From contig CAXUHB010000005.1 of assembly GCA_964250755.1 (NCBI GenBank), positions 1 to 64,000 of the forward strand: a stretch of 64,000 bases of DNA, given 5' to 3'. This DNA comes from DASWOJ01 sp964250755 (GTDB lineage: Bacteria > Pseudomonadota > Alphaproteobacteria > Acetobacterales > Acetobacteraceae). A model generated the notes under the pieces. It was not told where the DNA came from. It ran no database searches and worked only from the letters and a program-made list of their open reading frames with translations. Positions 1 through 7,720 of the stretch are shown in pieces. The translations under genes and the position numbers were made by a program. The stretch's first letter is position 1, and every line of letters starts with the position of its first letter.

Positions 1-24
1 GGAGAGGGAGGGAGCAGGAAGCGT
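1..24. repeat. Family A palindromic repeat, partial copy at window edge
   Basis: The first bases, GGAGAGGGAGGGAGCAGG, match the right half of the GC-rich palindromic repeat found at least eight more times here, followed by the same AAGCG/CTCTGCCCC-type tail seen at 21041. The left part lies outside the window. Confidence 0.6.
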
Positions 25-33
25 CTGCCCCAT

Positions 34-1965
34 TCAAGCCACCGCGGACAATGCTGGGACCGCCGCATCCAGCCCGGCTTCGGCGGCCAGGAAGCCCTCG
101 AACACCAGCAGCAGCCACAGCACGCCCGCGTGGTTGAACCGCCCGGCCTCGTGCTCGTCCACCAGCTGCGCGATGGCGTCGGGGGCGAACAGGCCGGACC
201 CCAGCATGGCCGGCCCCAGCAGCCGCGCCCGCAGCCGGCCCGCCCCTTCCCGGAACTGCACGTCCAGCGACATCGCGAAGCCCTGCTTGGGGCGATACAG
301 CACCTCGTGCGGCAGCAGCGGCTCCATCGCGCGCTTCAGCAGCCACTTGCCCTCGCGGCCCCGCAGCTTCAGGCCCGGCGGCAGGCCCAGGCCCCACTCC
401 ACGAACTCGTAGTCCAGCATCGGCGCCCGCACCTCCAGCGCGTGCGCCATGCTGGCCCGGTCCACCTTGGTCAGGATGTCGCCGACCAGGTAGGTGTTGA
501 TGTCCACGTACTGCGCCTGCAGCAGCGGGTCGTCGGTGCCCGCGCCGTCCATCAGGTCGGTGATGCGGCGGGATGGGTCGTGCCCGTCCAGCCCGGCCTC
601 CAGCTTGCCGCTGAACAGCGCGCGGCGCCGGTCGTGCTGCACCTTGCAGACCATGCGGTAGTAGCCGAGCGCGCTGTCCAGGCTGATCTCCGTCAGGGTG
701 TGCTTGGCCCGCAGCCAGCGCGGGGCGCGGTCCAGCTTGGGATACACGGCGGCCAGCCGGCCCAGCACGCCGCGGCGGACGGGGCCGGGCAGCAGGCGGC
801 GCACGGCTTCCGTCATGCGGTGCCACTGGTAGCGGCGGTAGCCGCCCAGCACCTCGTCCCCACCGTCGCCGGACAGGGCGACGGTGACGTGGCGCCGGGC
901 CAGGGCGCAGACGCTGCCGGTGGGGACGCTGGACACGTCGCCGAAGGGTTCGCCGAACACGCGGGCCTGGTCCCGGGCCGCGTCTATGTAGTCTATGGTG
1001 GTGGGTTCCGCCCGGTGGTCGGTGCCGTAGCGGGCGGCGACCTGCTGGGCATAGCCGCGCTCGTCCTCTGCCCCAGGGAAGCCGATGGTGAAGGTGCTCA
1101 GCGGCGCGTTGTCCGCCTGCTTCCGCAGCCCGGCGGCCACGGCGACCACGGCGCTGCTGTCCACGCCGCCGGACAGGAAGGCGCCCAGCGGCACGTCGGC
1201 CACCATGCGGGTGGCAGTGTAGGCGGTCAGGCGCCGGGTCAGCTCCGCCGCGGCTTCGGCCTCCGTCGCGTCGTGCGTCGTGGTCGGCACGGACCAGTAG
1301 CGGCGGGGCTGCAAGGTGCGCTCACCCTGCTGCAGCAGCAGGTAGTGCGCGGCGGGCAGCTTGTGGACGTCCTCGTAGATGGTGCCGGGGTCAGGGATAT
1401 AGCCGAGCGCGAAGTAGTCATCCACCGCCGCCGCGCTGATGCGCCGGCGCAGCCCGGGCACGGCCTGGATGCACCGCAGCTCGCTGCCGAACACCAGGCT
1501 GCCGTCGGGCGCGTGGGCGTAGTACAGCGGCTTCTTGCCCAGCCGGTCCCGCGCGATGAACAGTTGCCGCCGGTTGCGGTCCCACAGCGCGAAGGCGAAG
1601 AAGCCGTTCAGGTGGCGCAGGCAGTCCGCGCCCCACTGTTCCCAGGCGTGGATCACCGTCTCGGTGTCGCTGCGGTTGCGGAAGGTGTGGCCCAGGCCCT
1701 CAAGCTGCTGGCGCAGGCGGTCGAAGCCATAGACCTCGCCATTGAAGGTGATGGCGACGGTGTTGTCCTCGTTCCACATGGGCTGCGCGCCGCCGCCCAC
1801 GTCTATGATGGACAGGCGCCGGTGGCCCAGGCCGACGCCGGGTTCGGTGTGGAAGCCGTCGCCGTCGGGCCCGCGGTGGGCGATGGCGCCGGTCATGCGG
1901 CGCAGCAGCGCCTCGTCAACCCGTGCCGGCCCGGCCTGGTGGAATATGCCTGCAATCCCGCACAT
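34..1965 (-). CDS. Asparagine synthase-like amidotransferase, XrtA/PEP-CTERM type
   Basis: A glutamine-dependent amidotransferase of 643 residues. The mature N-terminus MCGIAGIF supplies the catalytic Cys2 of a class II glutaminase, and the GATase domain covers about residues 2-210. The synthetase half has the ATP-pyrophosphatase loop LSGGVDSS near residue 265 and SGDGGDE further on. The stretch YFALGYIPDPGTIY and the overall length are typical, in my judgement, of the subfamily linked to exosortase XrtA and PEP-CTERM exopolysaccharide loci rather than of housekeeping AsnB; that assignment rests on remembered family features. It would amidate a sugar or acid during surface polysaccharide synthesis. 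No exosortase gene is visible, though a family 4 glycosyltransferase lies at 27.7-28.8 kb. Upstream is a 490-base gap. Housekeeping asparagine synthetase is the alternative. Confidence 0.85.
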   Translation of the reverse strand: MCGIAGIFHQAGPARVDEALLRRMTGAIAHRGPDGDGFHTEPGVGLGHRRLSIIDVGGGAQPMWNEDNTVAITFNGEVYGFDRLRQQLEGLGHTFRNRSDTETVIHAWEQWGADCLRHLNGFFAFALWDRNRRQLFIARDRLGKKPLYYAHAPDGSLVFGSELRCIQAVPGLRRRISAAAVDDYFALGYIPDPGTIYEDVHKLPAAHYLLLQQGERTLQPRRYWSVPTTTHDATEAEAAAELTRRLTAYTATRMVADVPLGAFLSGGVDSSAVVAVAAGLRKQADNAPLSTFTIGFPGAEDERGYAQQVAARYGTDHRAEPTTIDYIDAARDQARVFGEPFGDVSSVPTGSVCALARRHVTVALSGDGGDEVLGGYRRYQWHRMTEAVRRLLPGPVRRGVLGRLAAVYPKLDRAPRWLRAKHTLTEISLDSALGYYRMVCKVQHDRRRALFSGKLEAGLDGHDPSRRITDLMDGAGTDDPLLQAQYVDINTYLVGDILTKVDRASMAHALEVRAPMLDYEFVEWGLGLPPGLKLRGREGKWLLKRAMEPLLPHEVLYRPKQGFAMSLDVQFREGAGRLRARLLGPAMLGSGLFAPDAIAQLVDEHEAGRFNHAGVLWLLLVFEGFLAAEAGLDAAVPALSAVA

Positions 1966-2458
1966 CGCCTGCGTCCTGGTGCTGCCTTCCGGAACAATAG
2001 CCGGGTTCGCCGTCCGGGGCGAATGCTGCTTTGGACAAAGCCGTCAGCTCCGCCCGCCTGAGCCGGCATAGCAGCGCAATCTTAACGGGCTGTGGTCCCT
2101 GTCGCAGCGCGCGGCACGGACATGGTGCAGCCTGCATTGTCCTGCTCCGCTCACGGAGCCTGCCATGTCCCGCGTCCCGCACATCCGTCTGGCCGGCCCC
2201 GCCCCTGGCTTGCCGCACAGCAGGCTGGGGATGAGCGCGGCCCCGTCGTTGCCGCGTCCCTCACAAGGATAACCCTCGCCTGGCTGGCGGCCAGGCTGGG
2301 TGCCGTGCTGTTCCTGATGGCCGTTGCCGGACGGCTGGGACGCGCCGGCCCCCTTGGGCGCCGGATCGGCCGCTGATCCCGGCCGCGCCGGTCCTGCCTC
2401 CGGCAACAGGGCGGCACGCGGCGGCGAGGCCGGCGCGTGCCGCCGGGGTCCGGCGGCG
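1966..2458. other. Intergenic region, no convincing gene
   Basis: About 490 bases separate the amidotransferase start from the CHRD gene stop. A short open stretch at 2092-2376 on the plus strand ends in one hydrophobic segment, and a 35-codon frame starts at 2164, but neither has a convincing ribosome site or recognisable family. I see no clear terminator or RNA gene. Confidence 0.5.
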
Positions 2459-2887
2459 CTACTGCCCGCGCGTCATCTGCCCGCGGACCTCGCCGCCCGG
2501 GTTGGCGGCGGTGTGGACGTTGGCGTACCACTTGCCGGCCATCAGGTCGGCCATCTGCGCGTCCGTCAGGGTTGCCGTGCCCTTGATCGGGCTGACCGGC
2601 GTGGGGAACGGCATCACCACGCCGGCATTGGCGCCGGGTTCGGCGGGTCCGTGGAAGTGCGCCGCCGTTGCCGGGCCGCTCAGGCCGGCATACTCGACTT
2701 CGTAGGTCAGCATCTTCGTGGCGGTGTCCAGCGACGCCGTGGCCGTGCCCTTGCCGTCGCCGGGCTTGGCTGGAACCTCGGATGCGCCGCTCAGCGCGCC
2801 GCGGAAGGTGACGGTCTCGGCCCGCGCCGCGCCAGCGGCGGCGGTGGCGAACAGGCAAGCAGCGGCGATGGCGGCGATGCGGGACAT
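2459..2887 (-). CDS. Secreted CHRD domain protein
   Basis: A small exported protein of 142 residues. It begins with a clear signal peptide (MSRIAAIAAACLFATAAAG, then cleavage near AARA-ETV), followed by a single CHRD domain: the pattern FRGALSGASEVP at the start, AAHFHGPA in the middle and GGEVRGQM at the end is the CHRD signature. CHRD domains were named from chordin; their bacterial role is not settled. I chose the ATG at 2887 because it opens the signal peptide and has AAGGA about eight bases upstream; an upstream ATG at 2968 would bury the signal sequence. It stands alone, pointing the same way as the efflux operon behind it. Confidence 0.85.
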   Translation of the reverse strand: MSRIAAIAAACLFATAAAGAARAETVTFRGALSGASEVPAKPGDGKGTATASLDTATKMLTYEVEYAGLSGPATAAHFHGPAEPGANAGVVMPFPTPVSPIKGTATLTDAQMADLMAGKWYANVHTAANPGGEVRGQMTRGQ

Positions 2888-2957
2888 GACGGGTTCCTTG
2901 AAGGCTTCATAGCCTGCGGCCAGCTTAGCGGACGGCGCCGCGCGCGTCACCGCACCT

Positions 2958-2989
2958 TTTTGGGACAAGCCGGTTTTGGAACAAGCCAG
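2958..2989. repeat. 16-bp tandem duplication
   Basis: Two adjacent copies, TTTTGGGACAAGCCGG at 2958-2973 and TTTTGGAACAAGCCAG at 2974-2989, differ at two positions. They lie between the CHRD gene and the MFS transporter stop. One of many class C tandem duplications in this window. Confidence 0.85.
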
Positions 2990-2995
2990 TCCCCG

Positions 2996-4576
2996 TCAAT
3001 GCCCGCCCCCGCCGCCGCCGTCCTTCGGCGCCGGCACCAGGAACGGCACTGCCAGCAGGCTCAGCAGCAGCCCCGCCGAGATGATCGCGAACCCGTCGGC
3101 ATACGCCATCACATAGGCCTGCCGCCGCACCTGCGCCGCCAGCAGCCCCAGCGCCCGCGCATCCGACCCCACCCGGGCCGCCATGCCCTGCAGCCGCTCC
3201 GCCGTGCGGGTCGCGTTCTGCGTCACCCGCTCCGCCAGAACGCTGAAGTGGAAGTGCTCGCGCTGGTCCACCACAGTGCCCAGCGCCGCGATCCCCACGC
3301 TGCCGCCCAGGTTGCGCGCCATGTTGAACAGCGCCGACGCCGCCCCCGCCTGCGCCGGCGCAATCCCCACCGTCGCCATCTGCGACAGGGGCGAGATGAT
3401 GAACGGCTGCCCGGCCGCGCGCACAAGCTGCACCACCCTCAGCTGATCGCTCCCGACATCCGGGGACAGCCAGGCGTTCATGCCGCAGCTGATGCCGAAC
3501 AGGCCCAGCCCGAAGGCGATCACCAGCCGGCTGTCGAACAGCTTCAGCACCAGCGGCAGCAGCGGCAGGATGAACAGCTGCGGCAGCCCCAGCCACATCT
3601 GCACCTGGCCGATCTGCAAGGCGTTGTAGTGCTGCACCCGCGCCAGATACAGCGGCAGGATATAGACCGACCCGTACAGCCCCAGCCCCGACGCGAAGTT
3701 GACCAGGCTGGCCACGCCGAGCGCCCGCCGGGTCAGCAGCCGCAGGTCAATGAACGGCTCCTTGCGCACGAGCTCGATGGTTACGAAGGCCGTCAGCGAC
3801 ACCGCGGCGACCGCGGCGGCCAGCAGGATGCCGTCGTCGCCGAACCAGTCCTTCCGCTGCCCTTCCTCCAGCACGTACTCCAGGCACCCCAGCCCCGCCG
3901 CCATGGCGGCGATGCCGAACCAGTCGCCCTTGGCCAGCCGGTGCAGCTGCATCGGCGCGGTGTCCAGCCCCCACCACACCATGCCCATCAGCAGCAGCCC
4001 CGGCGCGACGTTGATGTAGAAGATCAGGTGCCAGGAGTACGTGTCCGTCAGCCACCCGCCCACCGTCGGCCCGATGGCCGGCGCGAACGTCACCGTCAGC
4101 CCGAAGATCGCCCCCGCCAGCGCCCGGCGCGTCCCCGGTATCCGCAGCAGCATGATCGTGAACGCCGTCGGGATCAGCACCCCGCCCGTGAAGCCCTGCC
4201 CCACCCGGAACAGGATCATCTCCGGCAGGCTGGTCGCCAGGCCGCACAGCACGCTGAACACCAGGAACACCGCGGCGTTGGCGATCAGGTAGCGCTTCAG
4301 CCCGAACACCTGTCCCAGCCAGCCCGTCAGCGGGATGACGATGATCTCCGCGATCAGGTAGCCCGTGCTGATCCAGCTCCCCTCGTCCAGGCTGGCCCCC
4401 AGGCTGCCCTGGATATCGGCTAGGGACGAGTTGGTGATCTGGATGTCCAGCACCGCCATGAAGGCGCCCAGCGACCCCCCCAGGAAGGCCACCCAGTCCC
4501 GCACGGACCCCTGCGGCTTGACCGCCGCCGGCGCGCCCGCGGGCGCCCGCGCCGGCTCGGCAACCGTCGCGCTCAT
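2996..4576 (-). CDS. DHA2-family MFS multidrug exporter (EmrB-like)
   Basis: A 526-residue inner-membrane drug:proton antiporter of the 14-helix DHA2 class. The first helix carries the class motif AFMAVLDIQITN, followed by WISTGYLIAEIIVIPLTGWL and the motif C-like stretch FAPAIGPTVGGWL in helix 5 (about residues 160-175). Length and helix pattern match EmrB. The C-terminus ends in a run of six glycines and a histidine. It is the last gene of a leftward operon marR-emrA-emrB; the membrane-fusion partner ends 187 bases upstream, so the three probably share the promoter in front of marR. In this family the exporter works with the periplasmic adaptor and an outer-membrane TolC-like channel to expel hydrophobic toxicants. 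Substrate cannot be read from sequence. Confidence 0.93.
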   Translation of the reverse strand: MSATVAEPARAPAGAPAAVKPQGSVRDWVAFLGGSLGAFMAVLDIQITNSSLADIQGSLGASLDEGSWISTGYLIAEIIVIPLTGWLGQVFGLKRYLIANAAVFLVFSVLCGLATSLPEMILFRVGQGFTGGVLIPTAFTIMLLRIPGTRRALAGAIFGLTVTFAPAIGPTVGGWLTDTYSWHLIFYINVAPGLLLMGMVWWGLDTAPMQLHRLAKGDWFGIAAMAAGLGCLEYVLEEGQRKDWFGDDGILLAAAVAAVSLTAFVTIELVRKEPFIDLRLLTRRALGVASLVNFASGLGLYGSVYILPLYLARVQHYNALQIGQVQMWLGLPQLFILPLLPLVLKLFDSRLVIAFGLGLFGISCGMNAWLSPDVGSDQLRVVQLVRAAGQPFIISPLSQMATVGIAPAQAGAASALFNMARNLGGSVGIAALGTVVDQREHFHFSVLAERVTQNATRTAERLQGMAARVGSDARALGLLAAQVRRQAYVMAYADGFAIISAGLLLSLLAVPFLVPAPKDGGGGGGH

Positions 4577-4585
4577 GCCGGCGTC

Positions 4586-4615
4586 GCGCCCTTGAATGCT
4601 GCGCCCTTGAACGCC
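4586..4615. repeat. 15-bp tandem duplication
   Basis: GCGCCCTTGAATGCT (4586-4600) is followed directly by GCGCCCTTGAACGCC (4601-4615), just upstream of the MFS transporter start, in the gap between emrB- and emrA-like genes. A half copy of repeat family B may lie next to it at about 4655-4690 (CTTGCGCCATGGCAGTCCAG), too diverged to list separately. Confidence 0.85.
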
Positions 4616-4763
4616 GCCAAGCTGCGGCGCGCCGGCTGAACTCCTTCATTGAGACGCGCGCTTGCGCCATGGCAGTCCAGGGACCGCCAGCGCAGCGCCT
4701 GCCCGCCCGGGACATCCGCGCCGTGGCCCTCGCCGCCGTGCCGAACATGGCCGGTCACGCCCA

Positions 4764-5915
4764 CTACTCCGCCGCCAAGGTCCGTATCGGCCCGTCCGGC
4801 TGCGTCCGCGTATCCACGCTGGCGATCACCGACAGGCCCGGGCGCAGCCGCTCCAGCACGTCCGCAGGCAGGCCCGCGCAGTCCAGCGCCACGCGCACCG
4901 GCACGCGCTGCACCACCTTCGTGAAGTTGCCCGTCGCATTCTCGGGCGGCAGCAGCGCGAACACCGATCCGGACCCTGGCGCAAGGCTGTTGATCCGTCC
5001 GCGCATCACGACGCCAGGCAGCATGTCCGCCCGGACCTCCACCTCCTCGCCAGCGGACATGCGGGCAAGCTGCGTCTCCTTGAAGTTCGCCATCACGAAA
5101 AGGTCGCACCCCGTGGGCACCAGCGTCAGCAGCCGCGTGCCCGGCGCAACCGTCTGCCCCGGCCGCAGGCTGCGGTCCCCCACCGCGCCCGCCACCGGCG
5201 CCGTGATGCGCGCATAGCCCAGGTTGAGCCCAGCCTGCTGCACCGCCGCCCGTGCCCGGTCGGCCTGCGCCTGCGCCCGGCGCAGGCTGGCCTGCAGGAT
5301 GGCCGCCTGGCCCCGCGCCGCCTCCAGCCCAGCGCGCGACCGCGCCAGCGCCGCCGTGCGCGCGCCGATGTCGGCGTTCGCCTGCTGCGACCGCTGCACC
5401 GTGCCCGACCCGGTGCGCAGCAGGTCCTGGTAGCGCCGGGTCTCCGCCTGCGCGAAGGCCGCCTGGGCCTCGCCTGCCGCCACGTCCGCCTCCGCCTGCG
5501 CCACCGCGCTGGGCAGCAGGGCGATCTGCGCCTGAAGGCCCGCTGCCTCCGCCTCCGCCGATTGCAGGTCGGCCGCGGCCATGCGCTGCGCCACTAGCAG
5601 ATCGGCGTCGTCCAGCCGGGCCAGCACCTGCCCGGCCTGGACACGCTGGTTGTCCTGCACCAGCACCTCTGCCACCTGCCCGCCCACGCGCGGGCTGACC
5701 GTCACGGCGTCGGCAGCGGTGTAGGCGTCCTCCGTCTCCTCGAAAAAGCGGCCCACCGTCCACCAGCGCCAGCCATACGCGCCGCCGCCGCCCAGCAGCA
5801 GCAGCGCCGCCAGCAGCAGCGCCAGCCGCTTGCCCCAGCGCCGGGGCGCCTTGGGCGGGGATGCCGTGGAGGCCGGCGCGGCCTCGATCACCACACGCGG
5901 TTGGCCGCCGTCCAT
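4764..5915 (-). CDS. HlyD-family membrane fusion protein (EmrA-like)
   Basis: A periplasmic adaptor of 383 residues. A single N-terminal helix (about residues 28-50, rich in Leu, Ala and Gly) anchors it in the inner membrane. The biotinyl-lipoyl half-motifs follow (TVSPRVGGQVAEVLVQDNQ and, after the hairpin, ARITAPVAGAVGD), separated by a long Ala/Gln-rich coiled-coil hairpin of about 150 residues. It links the EmrB-like exporter to an outer-membrane channel. I start it at the ATG at 5915: AAGGA lies eight bases upstream, and the ATG overlaps the marR stop as TGATG, a coupling arrangement. An ATG nine bases earlier (5924) has no room for a ribosome site. Regulation is probably by the co-transcribed MarR protein. 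Confidence 0.92.
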   Translation of the reverse strand: MDGGQPRVVIEAAPASTASPPKAPRRWGKRLALLLAALLLLGGGGAYGWRWWTVGRFFEETEDAYTAADAVTVSPRVGGQVAEVLVQDNQRVQAGQVLARLDDADLLVAQRMAAADLQSAEAEAAGLQAQIALLPSAVAQAEADVAAGEAQAAFAQAETRRYQDLLRTGSGTVQRSQQANADIGARTAALARSRAGLEAARGQAAILQASLRRAQAQADRARAAVQQAGLNLGYARITAPVAGAVGDRSLRPGQTVAPGTRLLTLVPTGCDLFVMANFKETQLARMSAGEEVEVRADMLPGVVMRGRINSLAPGSGSVFALLPPENATGNFTKVVQRVPVRVALDCAGLPADVLERLRPGLSVIASVDTRTQPDGPIRTLAAE

Positions 5916-6571
5916 CACGCACATCCTTCCATCATCGCAGGCGCCCCGGCTGCCCGGTCCGTCCCCGCCGCGTCCCGGGCCGCATCGTGCGCGTCCCGCC
6001 CTGTCCTGCCTGCATCCGCCCCGCGCGCGCTGCCCGCCGCACCGGCGTCCTCTGGCATATCCTCTGGCGCGTGCAGAATGCCGCAGGGCGCGATTGGGAT
6101 GCCCTCAAGCTGCAGCAGCTCATCAAGCATCGCCCCGAACTGCGCCATGTGCGCGGGGCCGAGACGTCCGAAGAACCCATCCTGCACCCGCAGCGCCACG
6201 GGCACGGCCGCCGCGACCAGATGCTGGCCGGCCTCCGTCAATGCGACATGCTGCGCGCGGGCATCGCCAGGGTGGGCGCAGCGGGCCACCAAGCCCTTTC
6301 CCTCCAGCACGCGCACGAGCTTGCTGACCATCATGCGGTCGGTCGCCGTGCCCTCCGCCAGGCGGGCCTGCGTCGGCTGCTCTCCTGCGTCGCCCAGATG
6401 CCCGGCCACGCGCAGCATCACATACTGCATGTGCGTCAGCCCGAACGGCAGCAACGCCGCATCCAGCCGCCGCGTGAACGCCTGCCGCAGGTGCCAAAGC
6501 CGAAACCCGAAGCTGCGGACAGGCGACGCGTCATCCGAAAAAGGCACGGCAGAGGTCAGGTCATCAGGCAT
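5915..6571 (-). CDS. MarR-family transcriptional regulator of the efflux operon
   Basis: A 218-residue winged-helix repressor. The MarR core spans about residues 20-150: a dimerisation helix, then the helix-turn-helix region (THMQYVMLRVAGHLG ... TQARLAEGTATDRMMVSKLVRVLE) and the wing GLVARCAHPGDARAQHVALT. The C-terminal 50 residues are low-complexity Ala/Gly/Asp/Arg and look dispensable. It is the first gene of the leftward operon with the EmrA- and EmrB-like genes and is translationally coupled to emrA. A 16-bp palindrome sits in its own promoter nine bases upstream of the start codon, so autorepression relieved by a toxic ligand is the obvious model. There is no Shine-Dalgarno sequence before the ATG, consistent with a leaderless or nearly leaderless message. 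Confidence 0.92.
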   Translation of the reverse strand: MPDDLTSAVPFSDDASPVRSFGFRLWHLRQAFTRRLDAALLPFGLTHMQYVMLRVAGHLGDAGEQPTQARLAEGTATDRMMVSKLVRVLEGKGLVARCAHPGDARAQHVALTEAGQHLVAAAVPVALRVQDGFFGRLGPAHMAQFGAMLDELLQLEGIPIAPCGILHAPEDMPEDAGAAGSARGADAGRTGRDAHDAARDAAGTDRAAGAPAMMEGCA

Positions 6572-6576
6572 GGAGA

Positions 6577-6605
6577 GGATGTAAACCGGGTTACAAATCT
6601 GTCAA
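6577..6605 (-). promoter_or_regulatory. Promoter of marR-emrAB with embedded MarR operator
   Basis: Read on the minus strand, a perfect -35 TTGACA (6605-6600) is followed 16 bases later by a -10-like TACATC (6583-6578). The palindrome TGTAAACCGGGTTACA (6580-6595, one mismatched pair) fills the spacer and touches the -10 box, where a bound MarR dimer would block polymerase. The start codon at 6571 is only about seven bases beyond the -10 box. Confidence 0.75.
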
Positions 6606-6708
6606 CCAGGCATCGACTTGCGGCGTCGCGCCGGCCCCGACGCGTGCGGCGTAAGCAGAAGGCGCGGCGCCGCGCTGGATGATTGCCCGTCTGTGTCGTA
6701 AGCTTTGC

Positions 6709-6748
6709 TTGACGCTTGCGACATCGTTTCGCATAGTAACAATATAAT
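6709..6748 (+). promoter_or_regulatory. Candidate promoter for the EAL/GGDEF pair
   Basis: An unusually AT-rich island in this genome. TTGACG at 6709-6714 with a 17-base spacer reaches CATAGT at 6732-6737; a perfect TATAAT lies just beyond at 6743-6748. Either -10 is possible. It lies 56-95 bases before the EAL gene start. Confidence 0.55.
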
Positions 6749-6803
6749 AGTCTTTTGAGACGGCCCGGGCGACCAGCCGCCCGGGCACCCCCGGAAAGGC
6801 CCT

Positions 6804-7691
6804 ATGCCGGACGACCATCTCACCACCGTTGCGCGCCTTGGGGACCGCAGCGCCGCTAACCGGCGCGAACTGGAACACGACCTGCACGAGGCCGTAGCCC
6901 GGGGTGCATTCCATCTGCACTGGCAGCCCATCGTCCACTGCCTGACCGGACGCCTGCACCGGTTCGAGGCGCTGGTGCGCTGGGACCGTCCCGGCACCGG
7001 ACCCGTCGCGCCCGCCGTCTTCGTGCCCATCGCGGAGATGCTCGGCCTGCACCAGCCGCTCGACGCCTGGGTGCTGCGCCACGCGATGCAGGAGGCCGCA
7101 AGCTGGCCCAAGCCAATCCGCGTCGCCATCAACGTCTCCGCCATGTGGTTCCATGGCGAGGAGCTGTCCCGCGTCGTCGAGCGGCTGCTGGCGGAAACCG
7201 GCCTGGAGCCGGGCCGCCTTGAGCTTGAAGTCACGGAGCGCGTGTTCATCGGCGACGACGTCGCCGCGGCCCGCGAGTTCGCCCAGCTCCGCGCCATGGG
7301 CATCGGCCTGTCGCTCGACGACTTCGGCACGGGCTATTCCGCCCTCAGCTACCTCCGCACCGTCGCCTTCACCAAGCTCAAGCTCGACCGCGTGTTCGTC
7401 GAGAACCTGGGGAGCTGCCGACGCACGGAGGTCATCACCCGCGCCGTGCTGGCCATGAGCGCCGGGCTGGGGATGCTGGTCTGCGCAGAGGGCGTGTCCG
7501 ACCAGGCCCAGTTGGACGTGCTCCAGGCTTACGGCTGCGACGAGGCGCAGGGCTACCTGATCGGCAAGCCCGCGGCGCTGACCCCCGCCCGCATCGCCGC
7601 CATCATGCAGTTGGACCGCAGCAGCCTGTTCCAAGGCCCCTTGTCCCCCAGCCCCCCCGGCGCGGCCCGCGCCGCCGCGGCGCAGCGGTGA
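6804..7691 (+). CDS. Stand-alone EAL domain c-di-GMP phosphodiesterase
   Basis: A cytoplasmic single-domain protein of 295 residues predicted to hydrolyse cyclic di-GMP to pGpG. The metal and catalytic residues appear present in order: Glu of FEALVRW (about residue 54), Asn of INVSAMWF, Glu of LEVTERVF, the two Asp of LDDFGTGYS, Lys and Asp of KLKLDRVFV, Glu of CAEGVSD and Gln of EAQGYLIGKP. The usual EGVE is EGVS here, but the first, catalytic Glu is kept. The C-terminal 25 residues are Pro/Ala-rich. It has AAGG about five bases before the ATG, and is followed at 21 bases by a diguanylate cyclase, so enzymes making and breaking the same messenger are probably co-expressed. Confidence 0.9.
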   Translation: MPDDHLTTVARLGDRSAANRRELEHDLHEAVARGAFHLHWQPIVHCLTGRLHRFEALVRWDRPGTGPVAPAVFVPIAEMLGLHQPLDAWVLRHAMQEAASWPKPIRVAINVSAMWFHGEELSRVVERLLAETGLEPGRLELEVTERVFIGDDVAAAREFAQLRAMGIGLSLDDFGTGYSALSYLRTVAFTKLKLDRVFVENLGSCRRTEVITRAVLAMSAGLGMLVCAEGVSDQAQLDVLQAYGCDEAQGYLIGKPAALTPARIAAIMQLDRSSLFQGPLSPSPPGAARAAAAQR

Positions 7692-7720
7692 GGGCGCAAT
7701 GGTGAGCGCGCAATGGTGAG
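7688..7720. repeat. 14-bp tandem duplication across a gene junction
   Basis: GTGAGGGCGCAATG (7688-7701) and GTGAGCGCGCAATG (7702-7715) are followed by a partial third copy. Copy one holds the stop of the EAL gene and a non-productive ATG at 7699; copy two holds the ATG used by the GGDEF gene at 7713. Confidence 0.85.

Noticed and set aside
130..2061. Long open frame antisense to the amidotransferase gene
   Set aside because: High GC leaves antisense frames open. It has no family motifs and no ribosome site, while the minus-strand frame is a clear amidotransferase. Similar long shadows at 6591-9800, 11293-14076 and 45392-47263 were dismissed for the same reason.
2092..2376. Small open frame ending in a hydrophobic segment
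   Set aside because: No ribosome site, no recognised family, and composition expected of a random GC-rich frame.
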